A stretch of 64,000 nt of DNA from Bryoerythrophyllum caledonicum (Eukaryota; Streptophyta; Bryopsida; Pottiales; Pottiaceae): positions 18,588,593 to 18,652,592 of the forward strand of contig OZ020516.1 of assembly GCA_963971425.1 (NCBI GenBank). Reading direction: 5' to 3'. Both the position numbers and the translations under genes were made by a program. This document shows positions 1 through 12,770 of this stretch, piece after piece (the stretch's first letter is position 1; every line of letters begins with the position of its first letter). The notes beneath the pieces are model-generated. The model saw nothing but the letters and a program-made list of their open reading frames with translations. It did no database searches and was not told the DNA's origin.

Positions 1-727
1 TTAAAACAGCTCTGGTACATTTTGCCATCACTGTAAAGTTGGTACATTTTGTCATCACTTGTATATGATGGATGTTACCAACCTATTGACTATTTTTAAA
101 TTTAAGTAGACTCATGATTCATCCCACTAATAAGTGATAGGCAAATATGGTGTCCGTGGATGGAGGTAGTAAGAACTTAGTAGAGATTAAAGTTGTAGTG
201 GGTTTAGAAGAGGATTTGATAACTTCAGCCCATTGACACCTCCATTATCAATGGTTGTAAGGTTATAAGTTAGTTGAGGTCATAGTCAGTTAAAGTTCTA
301 AATTAGTGGCATAATAACTTATCAAAGCTGTAACTTATGGGGGATGAATGTATCTTCAAACCAAAAAAAAAATAGATATTACTTCAGCTAAGTGGAGCTT
401 GAATCATAACATTCAATAGCCTTCACCTTTGTTCTCTACATTCAATTTTCTATTGTCATCAGTTAGCTAAAGGTGAAGGAGTGATTTGATGGATTCTACA
501 ATTTAATCCTTTTCATAGAGCCATTGTCTTTCTTCTCCCTTTTTTAGTTTGCTCCTCTACTCTTCAGTTTTGGTATAGGTATAGCTGGTGACTAAAAAGA
601 TTAATTCCCAAAAACTCATGTATGTTGAAACCTTATTTCTTTACACAAATTTTTTAATGATATGACTGGTGAATATTCCATGTAATTTCTTAAGTTAGTG
701 ATTATTGGGCATCCAATGATGTTGGAC
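1..727. other. AT-rich intergenic DNA
   Basis: No open frame, splice-bounded exon or RNA gene is visible. The sequence is AT-rich with short homopolymer A runs. Confidence 0.6.
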
Positions 728-1970
728 TTAACCCTTTACAGCCCATGTTTGTTTCTAGAAAAACCAAGATTTTTGTTGGTTTTTTTCTTCAAACCAGATT
801 TATTGGAAATTCAATGCCTAATATTAATATCTAAACTTACAAAATTGAACTTAACCCATGACTTGAACTTTTAGGAAACTTTGCACAACATCCAATGGTT
901 GATGAAATAGATTATAGTGTTTAAAATTATCGTATATTGGTAGTGAAAATTGTGGATTTTGGAGATTGTACTATTTTAACCATCAATGGATTCTTGCAAG
1001 AATTTTTTTACTTTGAATAAGAGCGGTTTGCATGTGCACTAGGTTGATAGCTTTGCATTGACATATCATATGTGATTCGTGAAGAAAATGTTTTAACACA
1101 ATTATCGGTGGTTTTTTTGTTTTTTTCTAAATCAACTCAAAGCTTGAGATTGTAGGAAATAGAAAAGGGTTAACCCTCTAGCGCCCATGAAGCCCGAAAT
1201 GGGACTCTGGAGGTGCTAAAACTTAATCTGCATGAAGTCCATGAGGAACTAGGCTTTGAGATGCGAGGTTTAGATTTGCACTCATTACACAAACACTCTC
1301 CAACAAATCAGATCATGATATGGATTTATAGAACTCTTGGAAAAGTTAGGAATACAACACAAAATACACCAAATACACTCAAATACAGTGAATACTATGC
1401 CACATACTATGTTGTATTTCACACACATGCACATTGATTTTGGTCTTAAATTTTGATTGAACTTAGTCTTTAGGACATTCTTCATTGTTTTGTGATTGTT
1501 GATCTCTCTCCTCACATACAAAACTTCCGTTTTGATTTGTGCGAGGTTGGAACATTTTTGTATACAATGAAGTAGAAAAAAGCAAAAAAAATCACCAATA
1601 ATTGTGTATAAATATTTTCTTCACATATGATATATCAATGCCAAGCTATCATCCTAGTGCACATGTGAACCGCTCTAATTCAAAGTGAAAAAAAATCTTG
1701 CAAGAATCTATTGATGGTTAAAGTAGAACACCCTCCAAGAATCCACAGTTATCACTACTAATATACGGTAACTTTGAGCACTATAATCTATTCCATCAAC
1801 CGTTGGATGTTGTGCAAAATTTCTCCAAAGTTCACGTCATGGGTTAAGTTCAATTTTGTAAGGTTAGATATGAATATTAGGCATTGAATTTCCATCAAAT
1901 CCGGTTCAAAGAAAAAAATCAGCAGAAATCTTGGTTTTTCCAGAAACATCCCTGGGCGGTAAAGGATTAA
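728..1970. mobile_element. Fold-back (long-TIR) transposable element
   Basis: Two arms of about 400 bp (728-1128 and 1571-1970) are inverted copies with scattered mismatches, separated by about 440 bp. The outer ends read TTAACCCTTTACAGCCCA on the left and its near-complement, ending GGCGGTAAAGGATTAA, on the right. The 10 bp outside each end agree at 7 positions (both end TTGGAC), suggesting a degraded 9-10 bp target duplication like that of Mutator-type elements. The central part has a second TTAACCCTCTAGCGCCCA motif near 1169. No transposase frame is present, so this is a non-autonomous element or relic. Confidence 0.65.
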
Positions 1971-2282
1971 AGTCTTGGACTGCAAGTGGCCAACACTTTA
2001 ATTGGTATTGAACTCTTCAATGAAGAGTCTTCAGAGCACCTGACCCTCCTTCAATTGAATTCAATGACATCCCAATTGAAATTTAAAATGCTCTGGTTCC
2101 AATGGTACAGTTTCTTATGCATGAAAAGTAAAGCATGCATGTGATAAAGTTATGAATTTTCAATGCACTGGAGACTGTAGCCATATGCTAAAGTTGTTAT
2201 AAATTAACCAATCAAGTAAATTGATTAAAATCACTGTACACTGCCTAGTTATGGTGTTTTACCCCTACAGGCCTGCAACATT
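1971..2282. other. AT-rich spacer
   Basis: Nothing recognisable between two transposable-element relics. Confidence 0.5.
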
Positions 2283-3121
2283 TTAACCCCTAAAGTCGAA
2301 AGCCCTCAAAATTGCCAAAAACCCTCAAAACTGCCCTCTTTCAATGCAAGGTGAAAATTTTTAACTTTTGACAAATTTTCAAGTATGTAACCGTAAGATC
2401 TAGTACCTAACTTGTACATGTACATGCATACCGAATCTTAGATTCAAATTCCTCTCCATTTGTGAGATCGTAATGATCAAAGTTGAAAAGAAAGATTTTT
2501 TCCTTGTTGTAGAATGGAAAACTAATGTTTTGGGGGCCAAAAAAACCATTTTTGAAAGGAAATTTGACATGAGGCTCTTCAAATTCTTGTTCCTATGTGA
2601 GTAAGGAATATGTCCATAAAATTTTTACCCTCATAGGACCTATAAAACCTAAAGAAATGCTTAATTTTTCACATGGAGGTATGCTGAAATACAAATACAA
2701 ATGCCCATTTTCAACAATTAAAAAGGCATGCAAAAAGTTATCGGATTGAAAATCCAAACGGTGAGATCATGCTTTACTACCTCTTTTACATGTACGAAAA
2801 TCAAAATTAAAAAAAAAGTAAAATCTCAATTTTTGGTGAATTTTTGAAGTTACTGCGATCTAATTGATTTTGGGCAGATTTTGAGAATAAATGAGCAGAT
2901 ACCGCAGATTTCAGCATGCCCTAACAGTGTTTTCAAACTTTGACCGTGAATATCTCCTAAAGTATGAGGAATTTTGAAGCATGAATGGTGTCATTTTAAA
3001 GGTATGGGAAAACTCTACAATCTTCCAAAATTGTAACTTCATACGATCTAAATTTAGTAACTGAGAGCCTGACCAGAGTCAGATCGACCACATTCTGGTC
3101 GATTTCGACTTTAGGGGTTAA
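2283..3121. mobile_element. MITE-like element with perfect 19-bp TIR
   Basis: The sequence begins with TTAACCCCTAAAGTCGAAA and ends with its exact reverse complement, giving an 839-bp element with 19-bp perfect terminal inverted repeats. The interior is AT-rich and non-coding. The termini share the TTAACCC start with the fold-back element just upstream, so both may be mobilised by the same transposase. A clear target-site duplication was not found. Confidence 0.6.
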
Positions 3122-4807
3122 CAACCAAACTCGTTGAAAACTGCCAGTTTCAATGCATTTAACAAAAAAATGCACATGAACACAATTTTTTCATATCTAA
3201 CTGTAGGATCTTGTACTAAGGTTGGATGACCTATAACCACCAACTTAAGCTTGATGACCTATTTATAGCGTTTGTATACGTGGTAAGATTTTTTTTGGGA
3301 ATTCAAAATAGGATTTCATGAATATTGCAATTGTCGTGACCATATATTTCTTCATATTGAAATTGCTACAAATTTTTTAAGTGGATAGTAAGCCGTGACC
3401 CATTCTCGACATACCAAACTCTCTACTTCCACAATTAGTTGTGCTAATGACCACTTGTGCAAAAGACTAAAAACCGAGAGCTTTGAACCAATTATAAACT
3501 GACACCCAATCATAAGTGACTTTCCTAAAATTTCGGAAATGGGGTGGGCGGCTGGTGGTTTTGGCCCACTTAATTTGTTGATTATGGGATTGGTGGTGGT
3601 GATAGGTTATCCAACCTTAGGATTGTACAAGTGTATGTGATAAAACTTTTGTTCAGCTTGATTGCAGGGATGGAAAGATATCACCCTTTGAAGTGAGACA
3701 TAAACATCTTCAACAAACTTTGACCACCTTCAATGACAACTTTTTGCACTACGGTCCCTGATTTTCTAATTTCAACTTAAAAAGGATCAGGATAGGCACC
3801 TGTGCACCAAATTTTGAAGTAGAAGAAGGGTAGAAGATGTCCTTAGTAATCTTGCAATGCACCTGTTTGGTGAGAATTAATAATACACTTCAAGTTTTGC
3901 ATATATCATACCCTTATCATATTTTTGAAATTCAAAACCCTCTATGGTAGATGCAAAGATTCCCATTTTCTTTCCAAGAGATATTTTTAAAAAATTTTAA
4001 ATGGACAAAAACTCAAATTTCAATTGAATTTAGATTTCAGTAAGTTTTGCTACACTATTTGTTATATGTCACACGAAACCGCTGCATTGTTTATATATGT
4101 TACTACAAAAATGTTTGTAACTTTTGAACCTTAAGTCGGATTTCTACAAAAAATCATGTCTACGGAAAGCTAATAAAAAGTTGTCTTGTCACCTGAAAAA
4201 TCTCAGAAAATAATGCCTAAATTTGAGATCATGGGACCTTACTCAAACTCAAAATGTCCCTCGAGGGGACATTAGGCCTTTAGGGGTTAAGCACTGAAAT
4301 ATTTTGAGAAAATAATATTGTAAAAAATATTATCATTTTTGAAAAATGGAGAAAACTCAGAACTTATTTAGGATAAATTAAAAATAAAATAATACATACA
4401 TGCAAATTTGGTGATATGATAAATTTCTATTCTTGAGAAAATCTACATTATTCTTACTAAATTTCAAGTATGGATTATGCAGAAATTATTCTAGTATGGA
4501 TTATGCAGAAATTGGAGGGGGCAAATCTTATTTCTCTAGATAATCACATAATTTTTCATCAATAAAAGACCTGGTTATAATATTTGGAAGATGGAGGTGG
4601 GAAAATACAATTATGTAAAAGATTTTGTACATAAACATTTACCAAATATGCCCATATATGTACAAAAATCTGTAGGGGTTGGTTGGACGTTGATAGTGGT
4701 TGTAATCTTTTTAAATATGAAAGAAGACTCATCTCATAAAGAAGATCTTAAATTTGATACGTGGATGCATGGTTGCTTAGGGATCCCACTAAATACCCGT
4801 GGATGAG
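3122..4807. other. AT-rich repeat-derived DNA
   Basis: No gene recognised. An outward-facing GGCCTTTAGGGGTTAA terminus lies at 4275-4290. Together with the preceding CCCTCGAGGGGACATT it resembles the sequence at about 55,748-55,779, so it is probably the right end of a dispersed element. A 71-codon frame at 4591-4806 has no family resemblance and is not called as a gene. Confidence 0.45.
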
Positions 4808-5335
4808 TGCTGCACCAAGTCTTAGGCTCGGGAGGGTGGGGATAAAACCAACCCCTATTTTTATGTTGGCGGGGGGGGGGGGCTATTTGATCCTAGAGGG
4901 GGCCTACCAAGGATAAATTGGGGTCATATCCCTCAAATTTGGCCAATCTTTTTCCAAAAGAAGTCTCTAGAGCCCCAAAGGTGAGAAAGCCAGGAAATGG
5001 ATCCACCCTAGGTTGAGGCTTGGTGCAACGCTCGATAGGGGTAAGTAAAGGATTTGCCTATTTATCCCGGTCGAGAGGTGCACCAAGCCATAGGCTCGGC
5101 GGGGCTTGAGAGATGTGCGACAAAACCTGCCCCTATTTTTGTGTTGGAGTGGGGCCCTACTTGATCCAAGGAGGGGCCACCGAGGATAATTTGGGGCCGC
5201 AGGCCTGAATTGTGCGAAAAAAAAAACCAATAAAAGCCTCTAGAACCCTAAATCGGGCAGGGCCAGAAAAATGGACCACCCGCAGCTGAGGTTTGGTGCA
5301 CCGCTCGACCAGGGTCAATAAGGTGATCCGTAAGT
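4808..5335. repeat. Two tandem TIR-bounded repeat units of about 265 bp
   Basis: Two diverged direct copies (about 4809-5070 and 5075-5335) each open with a GTGCACCAAG-type sequence and close with its inverse, CTTGGTGCA followed by CGCTCGA. Each unit is therefore a short inverted-repeat element as well as half of a tandem pair. Unit 1 contains a run of about twelve G bases near 4870. No coding capacity is evident. Confidence 0.55.
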
Positions 5336-6479
5336 AAAGGGATCCATTGCATAGGGGTTACCTGATCATGATAACTCCATTGTACTGATCTTTTTTTCTA
5401 TAGGGTGTTCAATGGAAGCACTAGGGTCATCTTCATCGAATGTTGATGGGTGAACCGCCCACCAACTCAACTAGCGCAAATGATGCGAACTCCACATCAC
5501 TATGATGCCTAAGTTATCTTACGATAGACAGGACGACCTAGACGGGCGGGGATTCAAAGAGGGTGGGCAGAGGCAGTTACTGGAGTGATGGCTCTGCAAC
5601 CTCGCAGTTTAAGTGTTTTCAAGGGTGCAATTGTGATAAATGCGCCGCTGCCGTATGCGGTTATGATGCATGTGGGATGAACTTATGGCCACATTTTGAT
5701 GAGGAAATCCATGGGTAAATGGTTCGTAGTAAAAACTAAACTCGTCCTTGGATTTAATTGAGAAGTCTGGCTCTTTTTGTATTGGACAGTGCCGTTAATT
5801 ACAAGGTCCAAAACGCAAGACTGGGGGAGCAGACTCCATTGAATCAACTCTTCTTCTTGTGCTTAATCCTTACACCTCACATGGGGACCATAGAAGGTCA
5901 TGTATTTTACTCTGTAAAACACAAAATAAGGTATTAAAATTTAGCAAGATCTGTATCTTTGGATTGAGGATTCTTTTACTAACATCTTTCATTTAGAGGT
6001 CAATTAATATCTGAACCTTATCATGTTCAAATACGACATCATATGTGTAGTAGACATGACCACAACGGCACATTGTGACGTGTAAGGGTTAATCCTTCCG
6101 ATCCTTTAACTGTCTGTGACTAAAGACACTTTGAAACTTTTTATTATAGTATTAGGAGTGAAAATGATAAATTCCCATTGCCATTGTAAGATCTTTAGCT
6201 AAGCCACCAAGACCATGTGCTAGTAAATTTTCATAGTCTTTGACTGCATTTGTCAAAAGATTATAGTGTTTGAAGTGACAAAACAATGTTTCTTTCTTTC
6301 CTACGTTTAAAGCTTTAGCAAGCTTTGACTTCACTTGGTGTTGAATTTTATAATTTGAGGTATGTGATGTTAGTTTGTTGTACACCAATCTTTAGAGGTA
6401 TTGGAGTTGTGAAGCATACTCAAAAAAATTAAGTGGTGAAGAGAGGTTTAAAAACCACTAATGCACATCTTCATTTTTG
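5336..6479. other. Intergenic DNA without a recognised gene
   Basis: Mostly AT-rich and non-coding. A 78-codon frame on the minus strand (6152-6388) is not recognised and lacks flanking splice signals, so it is left uncalled. Confidence 0.4.
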
Positions 6480-9280
6480 AATGAATTCATTTTGAGTTAA
6501 CTTGAAAATCTAAATGGTCGAAACTAAGGTTCAAGCGTCTTCTTGAAGCAAAAAGTTCAATTGAAGAAAAATGAAGTTCTCTGATGTTTATGAGCAAATG
6601 AAATTTGTTTTGTGTACCTTGTCTCGAACATGAGAGAAAACTTTGACGTGTCTTGGGGTAAAAGTTTTACACTAGGAAAGGTTATTTTTTAACAATCTCT
6701 ACTAAAATTGTGTTACTTACTTGCGTTATAAATTTCATTTTCATACAGGATTTTAGCAATGCTTTTGAAGTCAGCGACGCTATCTTGTGAGTGGTGAGCG
6801 GTGAGCGGCGAGCGTACAAAACTCTAAAAATTGGAAAAAATTCACAGTTTTTTTTTAAAAAAATGTGAAATTGTCGGCAATTTGGGCAAAACTATGAATT
6901 TTGGAGCATTTTTCTTTTCTAATTGCTAAATTAAGTAAATAGCCTATAACCGTGGTCACTTGTGGAACAATTTTTTTGGACTATTGGGCCTTCTTCTCTT
7001 CTCGTGCTTTGGTTATAACGTACATCTAATATCTTTAAATTTAGAATGATCACATTCAAATCTTGTACATCAGGTTTAAACTTTTTGTTTGGACACGACA
7101 AAATATATTATTTGTAAATATCCACTAATTTGGACACAAGGTATACTGCAGGGTATCACATAGGTATCAAAAGGGTATTGCCTAGGTTTATAACGGATAT
7201 CACATAGGCATTACTTGGCTATCATCCATGTGGCATGTATTACAAGGTCATCACATGGGCAGTAAATGGGATCACTTACATAAATCCAAAGGGATTTTTG
7301 GAAAAGGTTGATAGCCTCCACTTTGAATTCTACTAGTACAACACTCTCCATTGCGTACCGTAGTATATGTGAAGTACGCCAATTAACAAATCATAACAAA
7401 CTCAATAAATACATGAACTAAATTCACATCCACGTCTACGACTCTGCAACTCTACATCTTAGCAATCTAAGATCGTAGATCTTTTTGAGAAATACGACAT
7501 CATTGCCTTTTTCACTCTTGTTTGGCAATGTTTCCAAGCTCTAGAATTTGCATGACTTCGTTGAAGCTGTAGCTTGGAGCATGTATGAATAACTCCTCTT
7601 TGTAATCCATTTTACAAAGGTAACGTAAGATATAATAGACATGCTTGCAATACTTCCATTGTCCCTTCTTTCCCAACGCCTCCGATTGCATCTTCAAAAA
7701 ATCAGGGCATGAACACCCCGGAAGGTCCGTGAAGGTGATGCAATATGACTTGTTCTTTCCTGTATGAAGAGTGATAACGCATCCCTATCCGGGATACGTT
7801 ATGGCATAGAGGTTGGAGACGTAACAATTATTCATAAGAGTGGCGCTTGACCACTTGTTGCGTTGCTCAGTTGTTGGAACATCTATTGTTCTACAAATCG
7901 CATAGCCATTTCGAAAGGTGTGGTAAGAATTCGGGTTCACTGGAACAAGGAAGTGTGACCGCGGAAGGGGCATGTCCATAGACACTTGGAATTGTCTTCG
8001 TGGTAAAAGAACTCCATGCTGCTGCAACTGGAAACTAATTTTTCCAATGCTAGTACCTCTTGCACTGTTAAATTAGTGCCAAATTTCACAGGCCACGTCA
8101 TTGGAATTGCTGGCCAATCAGCCACAAATGGTTTTTTCGACCCCTTCACACAATGACTAATGTCATTGGAACAAAACCAGAATTCAGCTGAGACATGCCG
8201 TGGTGATCTGTAATCTTTCTTCATACCGACATATGTGGGGGCTAGAGTCCCATGACTGCCATGCCCAACCTTAGTACTGCACTCTTAACTAGTGTGAGTT
8301 TGCAAGGCTTGGCATTTTTTAGCAGACTTTTTGAGAGGCGGGCTATGTGCCACTTCGATGGATCACAATCTGATTCCAAAACGGATGTTGTATGCTCGAC
8401 TCCAAAGTCTTGTCTGATGAAGGCTTCTTCAATACGCGCTCGAGTCACCCTTCGGCCATCATAACGGATAGAGTAATTTACCGTATCAGATCTGTGGTAA
8501 TCATGGGCAGACCCAGGTGGCATGTCAAGCTTGCGCTGGGTGGACCCAAAAATTTCTGCTCCTTCTGAGCCGTCCGTCTTGGTTAGTAGATCCTCAGCCC
8601 TAGGAAAGTTCCTAACAGCCTTAGCAATGAGTTTAGGGTCACTTGAACATTACGCAGACCGCAAACAAAGCATACCTTTGTCCGGACCTTTTCCAAACGT
8701 GCCACCCTTCAACCATGTCTGATTCATGGTGATCTGCATGAAAGCACGGATGAGGTCGTCCACGGTTGCCGTGTACAAATATGTCATTGTATTTTTAGAT
8801 TGTTGCAGCCACCGGTTGTAGACTGTTTCTGCAAGGTTGTAGGAAGGCATGTCGGCTCTCTCGTCAAGCGTGAGATCCTGAGAAGGTACAATAAATGTCA
8901 TAAAAATGATCAGATGTCTCTCTTATATTGAACATGGGAGTTTTTTAAAGTAATGGGTGATGAGGGCTTATAAGTTGCACAATAGCGCCCCATTGTCGAT
9001 ATCGGAAGTGTCAGAATGCCATCCAATCCTCTGGAGCACGACGGCCAATTTCGGTTGTGGCACAGGAAGACATCCACCATGCACGAATTACGTTGTACTG
9101 CGCTTCAGCCTCCTCTTGAGTCTTTGCGTTCTTCCAGATTTTACAAAGGGCGATGTGTTGCTCTCTGAAGTTGGGTAGAATGCTTCTGGTAGTGGCTCCT
9201 TGAAGACATTTGGTCCAATGAAATAAGCAAGTCCGTTCTTTGTTATCCATAGGCTTCTCCTTATCGCCGAAGGCATAAAC
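6480..9280 (-). pseudogene. SWIM zinc-finger transposon relic, copy 1
   Basis: On the minus strand several frames joined by shifts and stops encode a degraded protein. Near 7,700 a SWIM finger can be read: a CSCPDF segment, then KYCKHVYYIL, matching CxC...CxH. SWIM fingers typify MULE-type transposases and their host derivatives, so that origin is likely but not proven. Upstream parts lie at 8242-8523 and 8650-8901, and a tryptophan-rich part at 9011-9250. Homology with the inverted copy at 32.14-34 kb covers about 6,790-8,690 and resumes at about 6,480-6,700. Frameshifts split the 7.8-8.2 kb section, so no functional product is expected. Confidence 0.65.
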
Positions 9281-10630
9281 TCGCCGGACGGTGTGCCAAT
9301 TCGCTCCAGAGCTATCTGCTATAAAGCCTTTGAAGTTTGTCTCCTATAGGCCGTGGTTCTTCATTGTGCCATTCAAATTCTCCTAGAACAGTTGTTGGGC
9401 TTTAGCGTCCTCCGATTGCATGATGCACATGGCGATTGTCATGACTCTACAATACTTACTATCATACACATGGCATGCCATGGTAGTCCAATCCTTCACT
9501 CGCTTTACATGATCAAACATCAACCAACAATCTTGGAGATCCCCCCGGCTTGCATACGCTTTACAAGGTCAATACCACTACCTAGACGATCAATAGACAT
9601 CTTAAAAACAAAAACTTTACCTTCAGATTGACCCGGAAACTTGTTTTTGTGGATAAACTTGAACTTGGACGATTCTTTCAAATCCATGATGTCCAATTTC
9701 CTTCATTGACTTTCTCCGTATTTTAATTAATGCGCGTTTAAAACTAATAAAGACTATCGTTTCATTTATGAACATGAACTTGAAAGTGTTGACAGCAGTG
9801 ATGACATAAGTGGGTCTCAAAGTAATAGTGCCATAGTCAATGAGACTAGCAGGAATTGGTAGATCATCACTCCAACCTTTAAATATATTAGTTGTCCCAA
9901 ACTTATTATATCGTTTGACTCCTAAATAGAGTACAAAACCTCATGAATTTTTAATATCTTCTTTCCAACTTTCTCAACTTTTGGAAACACTTTTTAGAAT
10001 TGAGATTAATTGAGAATTGCTTAGAGGATTGATGGTGAGGGAAATGATTAAGTGAGGAATGCATCTTTTTGTCCCTAATTCTATTCAGCCTCAATCCTTA
10101 AAAGACGGAACCTATCACCATGGAAAGAACCTAAGAAATTAATTGGCTTTGTATGCTCCATTTCTCCATATATTTGAGTTGAAGTTTGTGTTTTTATTTT
10201 TCATAGATGCAATGCAATGAATCTTGAAATTTTCATAATTTTTGTGAAATTTTGAAATTATTATTGTGATTTCTTTTAAGAAAAATTGAAGTGAATTGAC
10301 TTTAGAGGGCCGTATACAAGGTTATCATATTTACAAAAATAAACAAATATTGAATATTTTGAATCATCACTGAACATCCATCATTTCTAATTTTGACACT
10401 TCCTCCAAATTTCAGATCTATTTACTTCATTTTTTGATGTCCGAAAATCCTCGAAGGTCGGTTTAAGGTTCTCTACCTTAATCCTCGCCCACAGAAATTT
10501 CAAACACAGGTGTACCGTAGGCTAGCGAAGAACTGGGCCACCAAAAACGACGGGGAAGGTTTCATTCATTACTTGCAACAGTGCTCCCAAGCAACCCTTA
10601 AACGTCATGCATTTTGTCCCTTAAAAGTAC
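9281..10630. other. Non-coding DNA between the SWIM relic and RadA
   Basis: No RadA 3' exons (the ALC... and LonC-like regions expected after the last exon) can be read here on the minus strand. The part from 9,900 is AT-rich and otherwise featureless. Confidence 0.45.
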
Positions 10631-12770
10631 CTGAACCTCAAGAAGGATGGGACAAGAGCCCTCCATATTAACAGCCACAGCAGCAGAAGCTGCATTTGTA
10701 GAATCCTGGTTGCGTGCACTGAGAAAAAGCTCACTAGGAGATGCAACAACTGCCGGACCTTCTTGCACCATCTCATAGACTCCCACCTAAAATTGAAAGA
10801 GATGATCCTCAGCAGAAATTCACGAAAGAAGCAAAATAAAGCAACGGGACTTCAATTAATCAAGAGCTCCGACACAACATAAGGACATGTTGAGATAACT
10901 ACCTCGTCAGTGGAACCATAATGATTCTTGACAACATACAGAAGCCGGTGTGATTGCAATTGCTCACCCTGCATCATCGATTTTTTTGGTTTAGGACTCA
11001 AGATGGGTCCAAGGTTTTGTAAAGCAGTTACAAGCTCAAACCCTAGGTTTCTAAGTGGAAATATATTCGAATAATAAGTTGAATTTTATGTCTAGATATG
11101 GCTTGACATAAAGTCATATTAAGTCCCAATACTAAGACAAATTTCTAAGTGGACTTAGATACCAGAAGTCTAAAAACCATTGGGAGCGGGAGCGTTATGA
11201 AAAAGTGGAGTTCCGCAATAGAGCCCGAAAAAATGCCGCAGGACTCTGATGCTTCTGAGGGACAAATGCTACAATATGGAATCAAGAAGACGATTTCCAA
11301 TTCAGGTGGATAGAGAACAAACCTCCATATAGAGCACAACATCGACCACATGCTCTAAAATTTGAGGTCCTGCAATATCGCCACCTTTGGTCACATGCCC
11401 CACCTACAAAAATCAAAATCCAGTTATCAGTGGAGCAACAATGCAAAGTTTCATGTCTGCAGATAGTATTTAGCTTCAGTTCTTCATAGTTGCAAAAATT
11501 ATTGTGATCAACTGGATGCATACATTTAAGATAAAAACAAGTTCGACATAAAATTGTCTGCCTATTTTGAGCTTACCAGAAAAATTGGAACTTTCGTCTG
11601 TTTCGCAACTCTCAGCAAGGCAATGGCACACTCGCGCACCTGCACTTGCATCCAGTGGACAACTTTAGATATGTAGAGGTAAGTAATCCCGATCATGTGT
11701 TGGGATGGAAAGGTAAGAAGCTTTGATTCAGCCCAAGGACATGTAATGTTCTGACCGAGCATCTAGTGGTACATTTTATTATCAGTCTTCTAATGAAATT
11801 CACTTTGTGTAAGACACACTTCTTTCGTAAATACAGTCCTTAAGGAAGTAGTTTGATGAACAACCTGACTAACACTTCCAGCGCTGCCATTAGCTTCTGA
11901 GAGGAAAACGGTTTGTATAGAATCGACAATTACAGCCCGAGGATGAATTTCTGTTATTGCGTCAATCACTAGCTGCAAGAAATAAGCATTGTAAGCGTCA
12001 TAACAAAACTTTGCTTCAGATGCGAGAATATAGATTGAGATCCAACTCGGCACAGGATAAAACACCAAACACATTCGGTCATTGGGTACACCATCCATAT
12101 AGTAACCATGAACACCCAATATCTACATTAACTGGCCATTAGAATATAAGACATTCAAACTGGAACTAGAGATAAATAAGTTACAAAGGGGGTAGTCAAG
12201 GTGGCGGACACAGCAAACCTCTAAATCAGTTGCGGAATACAGAAAAAGATCATGCGCTCTTATATCCAATCGATCATCTCGGTTGCTTATCTGCTCCACA
12301 CTCTGTTCCCCACCCACGGAAAAGAAATACCACAACAATTGTAAAAGACTTCTTCTTATGGTTCATCATCGTAGGTCAAATGGTCAAATGGCCTTACGAT
12401 GAAAGTACAATGTAACTTATGTATGTAATGCAAAATACCACATACGACACCAGGTGTGACGTACTGCAGTCTTCATCACTTTAAATATGTAGCTAACAAA
12501 AGAATATTTTGCGTGTTCATCTCGTCCTTCTCGGTTGAAAGATGCAGAAACTTCAATATACTTATAAATCAAATCAGAGATCTTGCGCAGACCATTGTCA
12601 AAATCCAAATAAAAGCGTGTACATGTCACAAATTGGGCAAAACGATCGAACAATAATATCCTGCGTCATTTCAGAAAGTACAGACCTACCTCTTCCACTG
12701 AAACGTAAAGAACAGGACCAGGACCTTGCTCTTCAGTTCCCTCCGCAATGAGGCCCGCTCCATATCCAAG
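10631..12770 (-). CDS. RadA: RadA/Sms DNA repair protein, partial (seven central exons)
   Basis: RadA/Sms is a RecA-like ATPase that promotes branch migration in recombinational repair; plant homologues are thought to act in organelles. Seven exons with GT/AG borders, all phase 0, join without a stop: to 12690 (ends YVSVEE), 12302-12219 ([11 protein letters not shown]), 11972-11865 (Walker [12 protein letters not shown]), 11639-11577 ([10 protein letters not shown]), 11403-11323 ([13 protein letters not shown]), 10968-10903 (KNHYGSTDE), 10786-10631 ([10 protein letters not shown]). The N-terminal zinc finger, the Walker A exon and the C-terminal Lon-like exons are missing. On the 5' side homology stops about where a Crypton-type frame begins, so the gene is probably truncated or interrupted. 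The preserved reading frame suggests a recent break or a missing distant 5' part. Confidence 0.85.

Noticed and set aside
4591..4806. 71-codon plus-strand gene
   Set aside because: AT-rich, unrecognised, and next to repeat elements.
9623..9820. Small minus-strand gene
   Set aside because: No family resemblance, no splice support and low-complexity AT-rich surroundings; probably chance.
10631..12770. Bacterial contamination because of RadA similarity
   Set aside because: The gene is split into seven exons with spliceosomal borders and lies in AT-rich plant-like DNA, so it is a nuclear plant gene.
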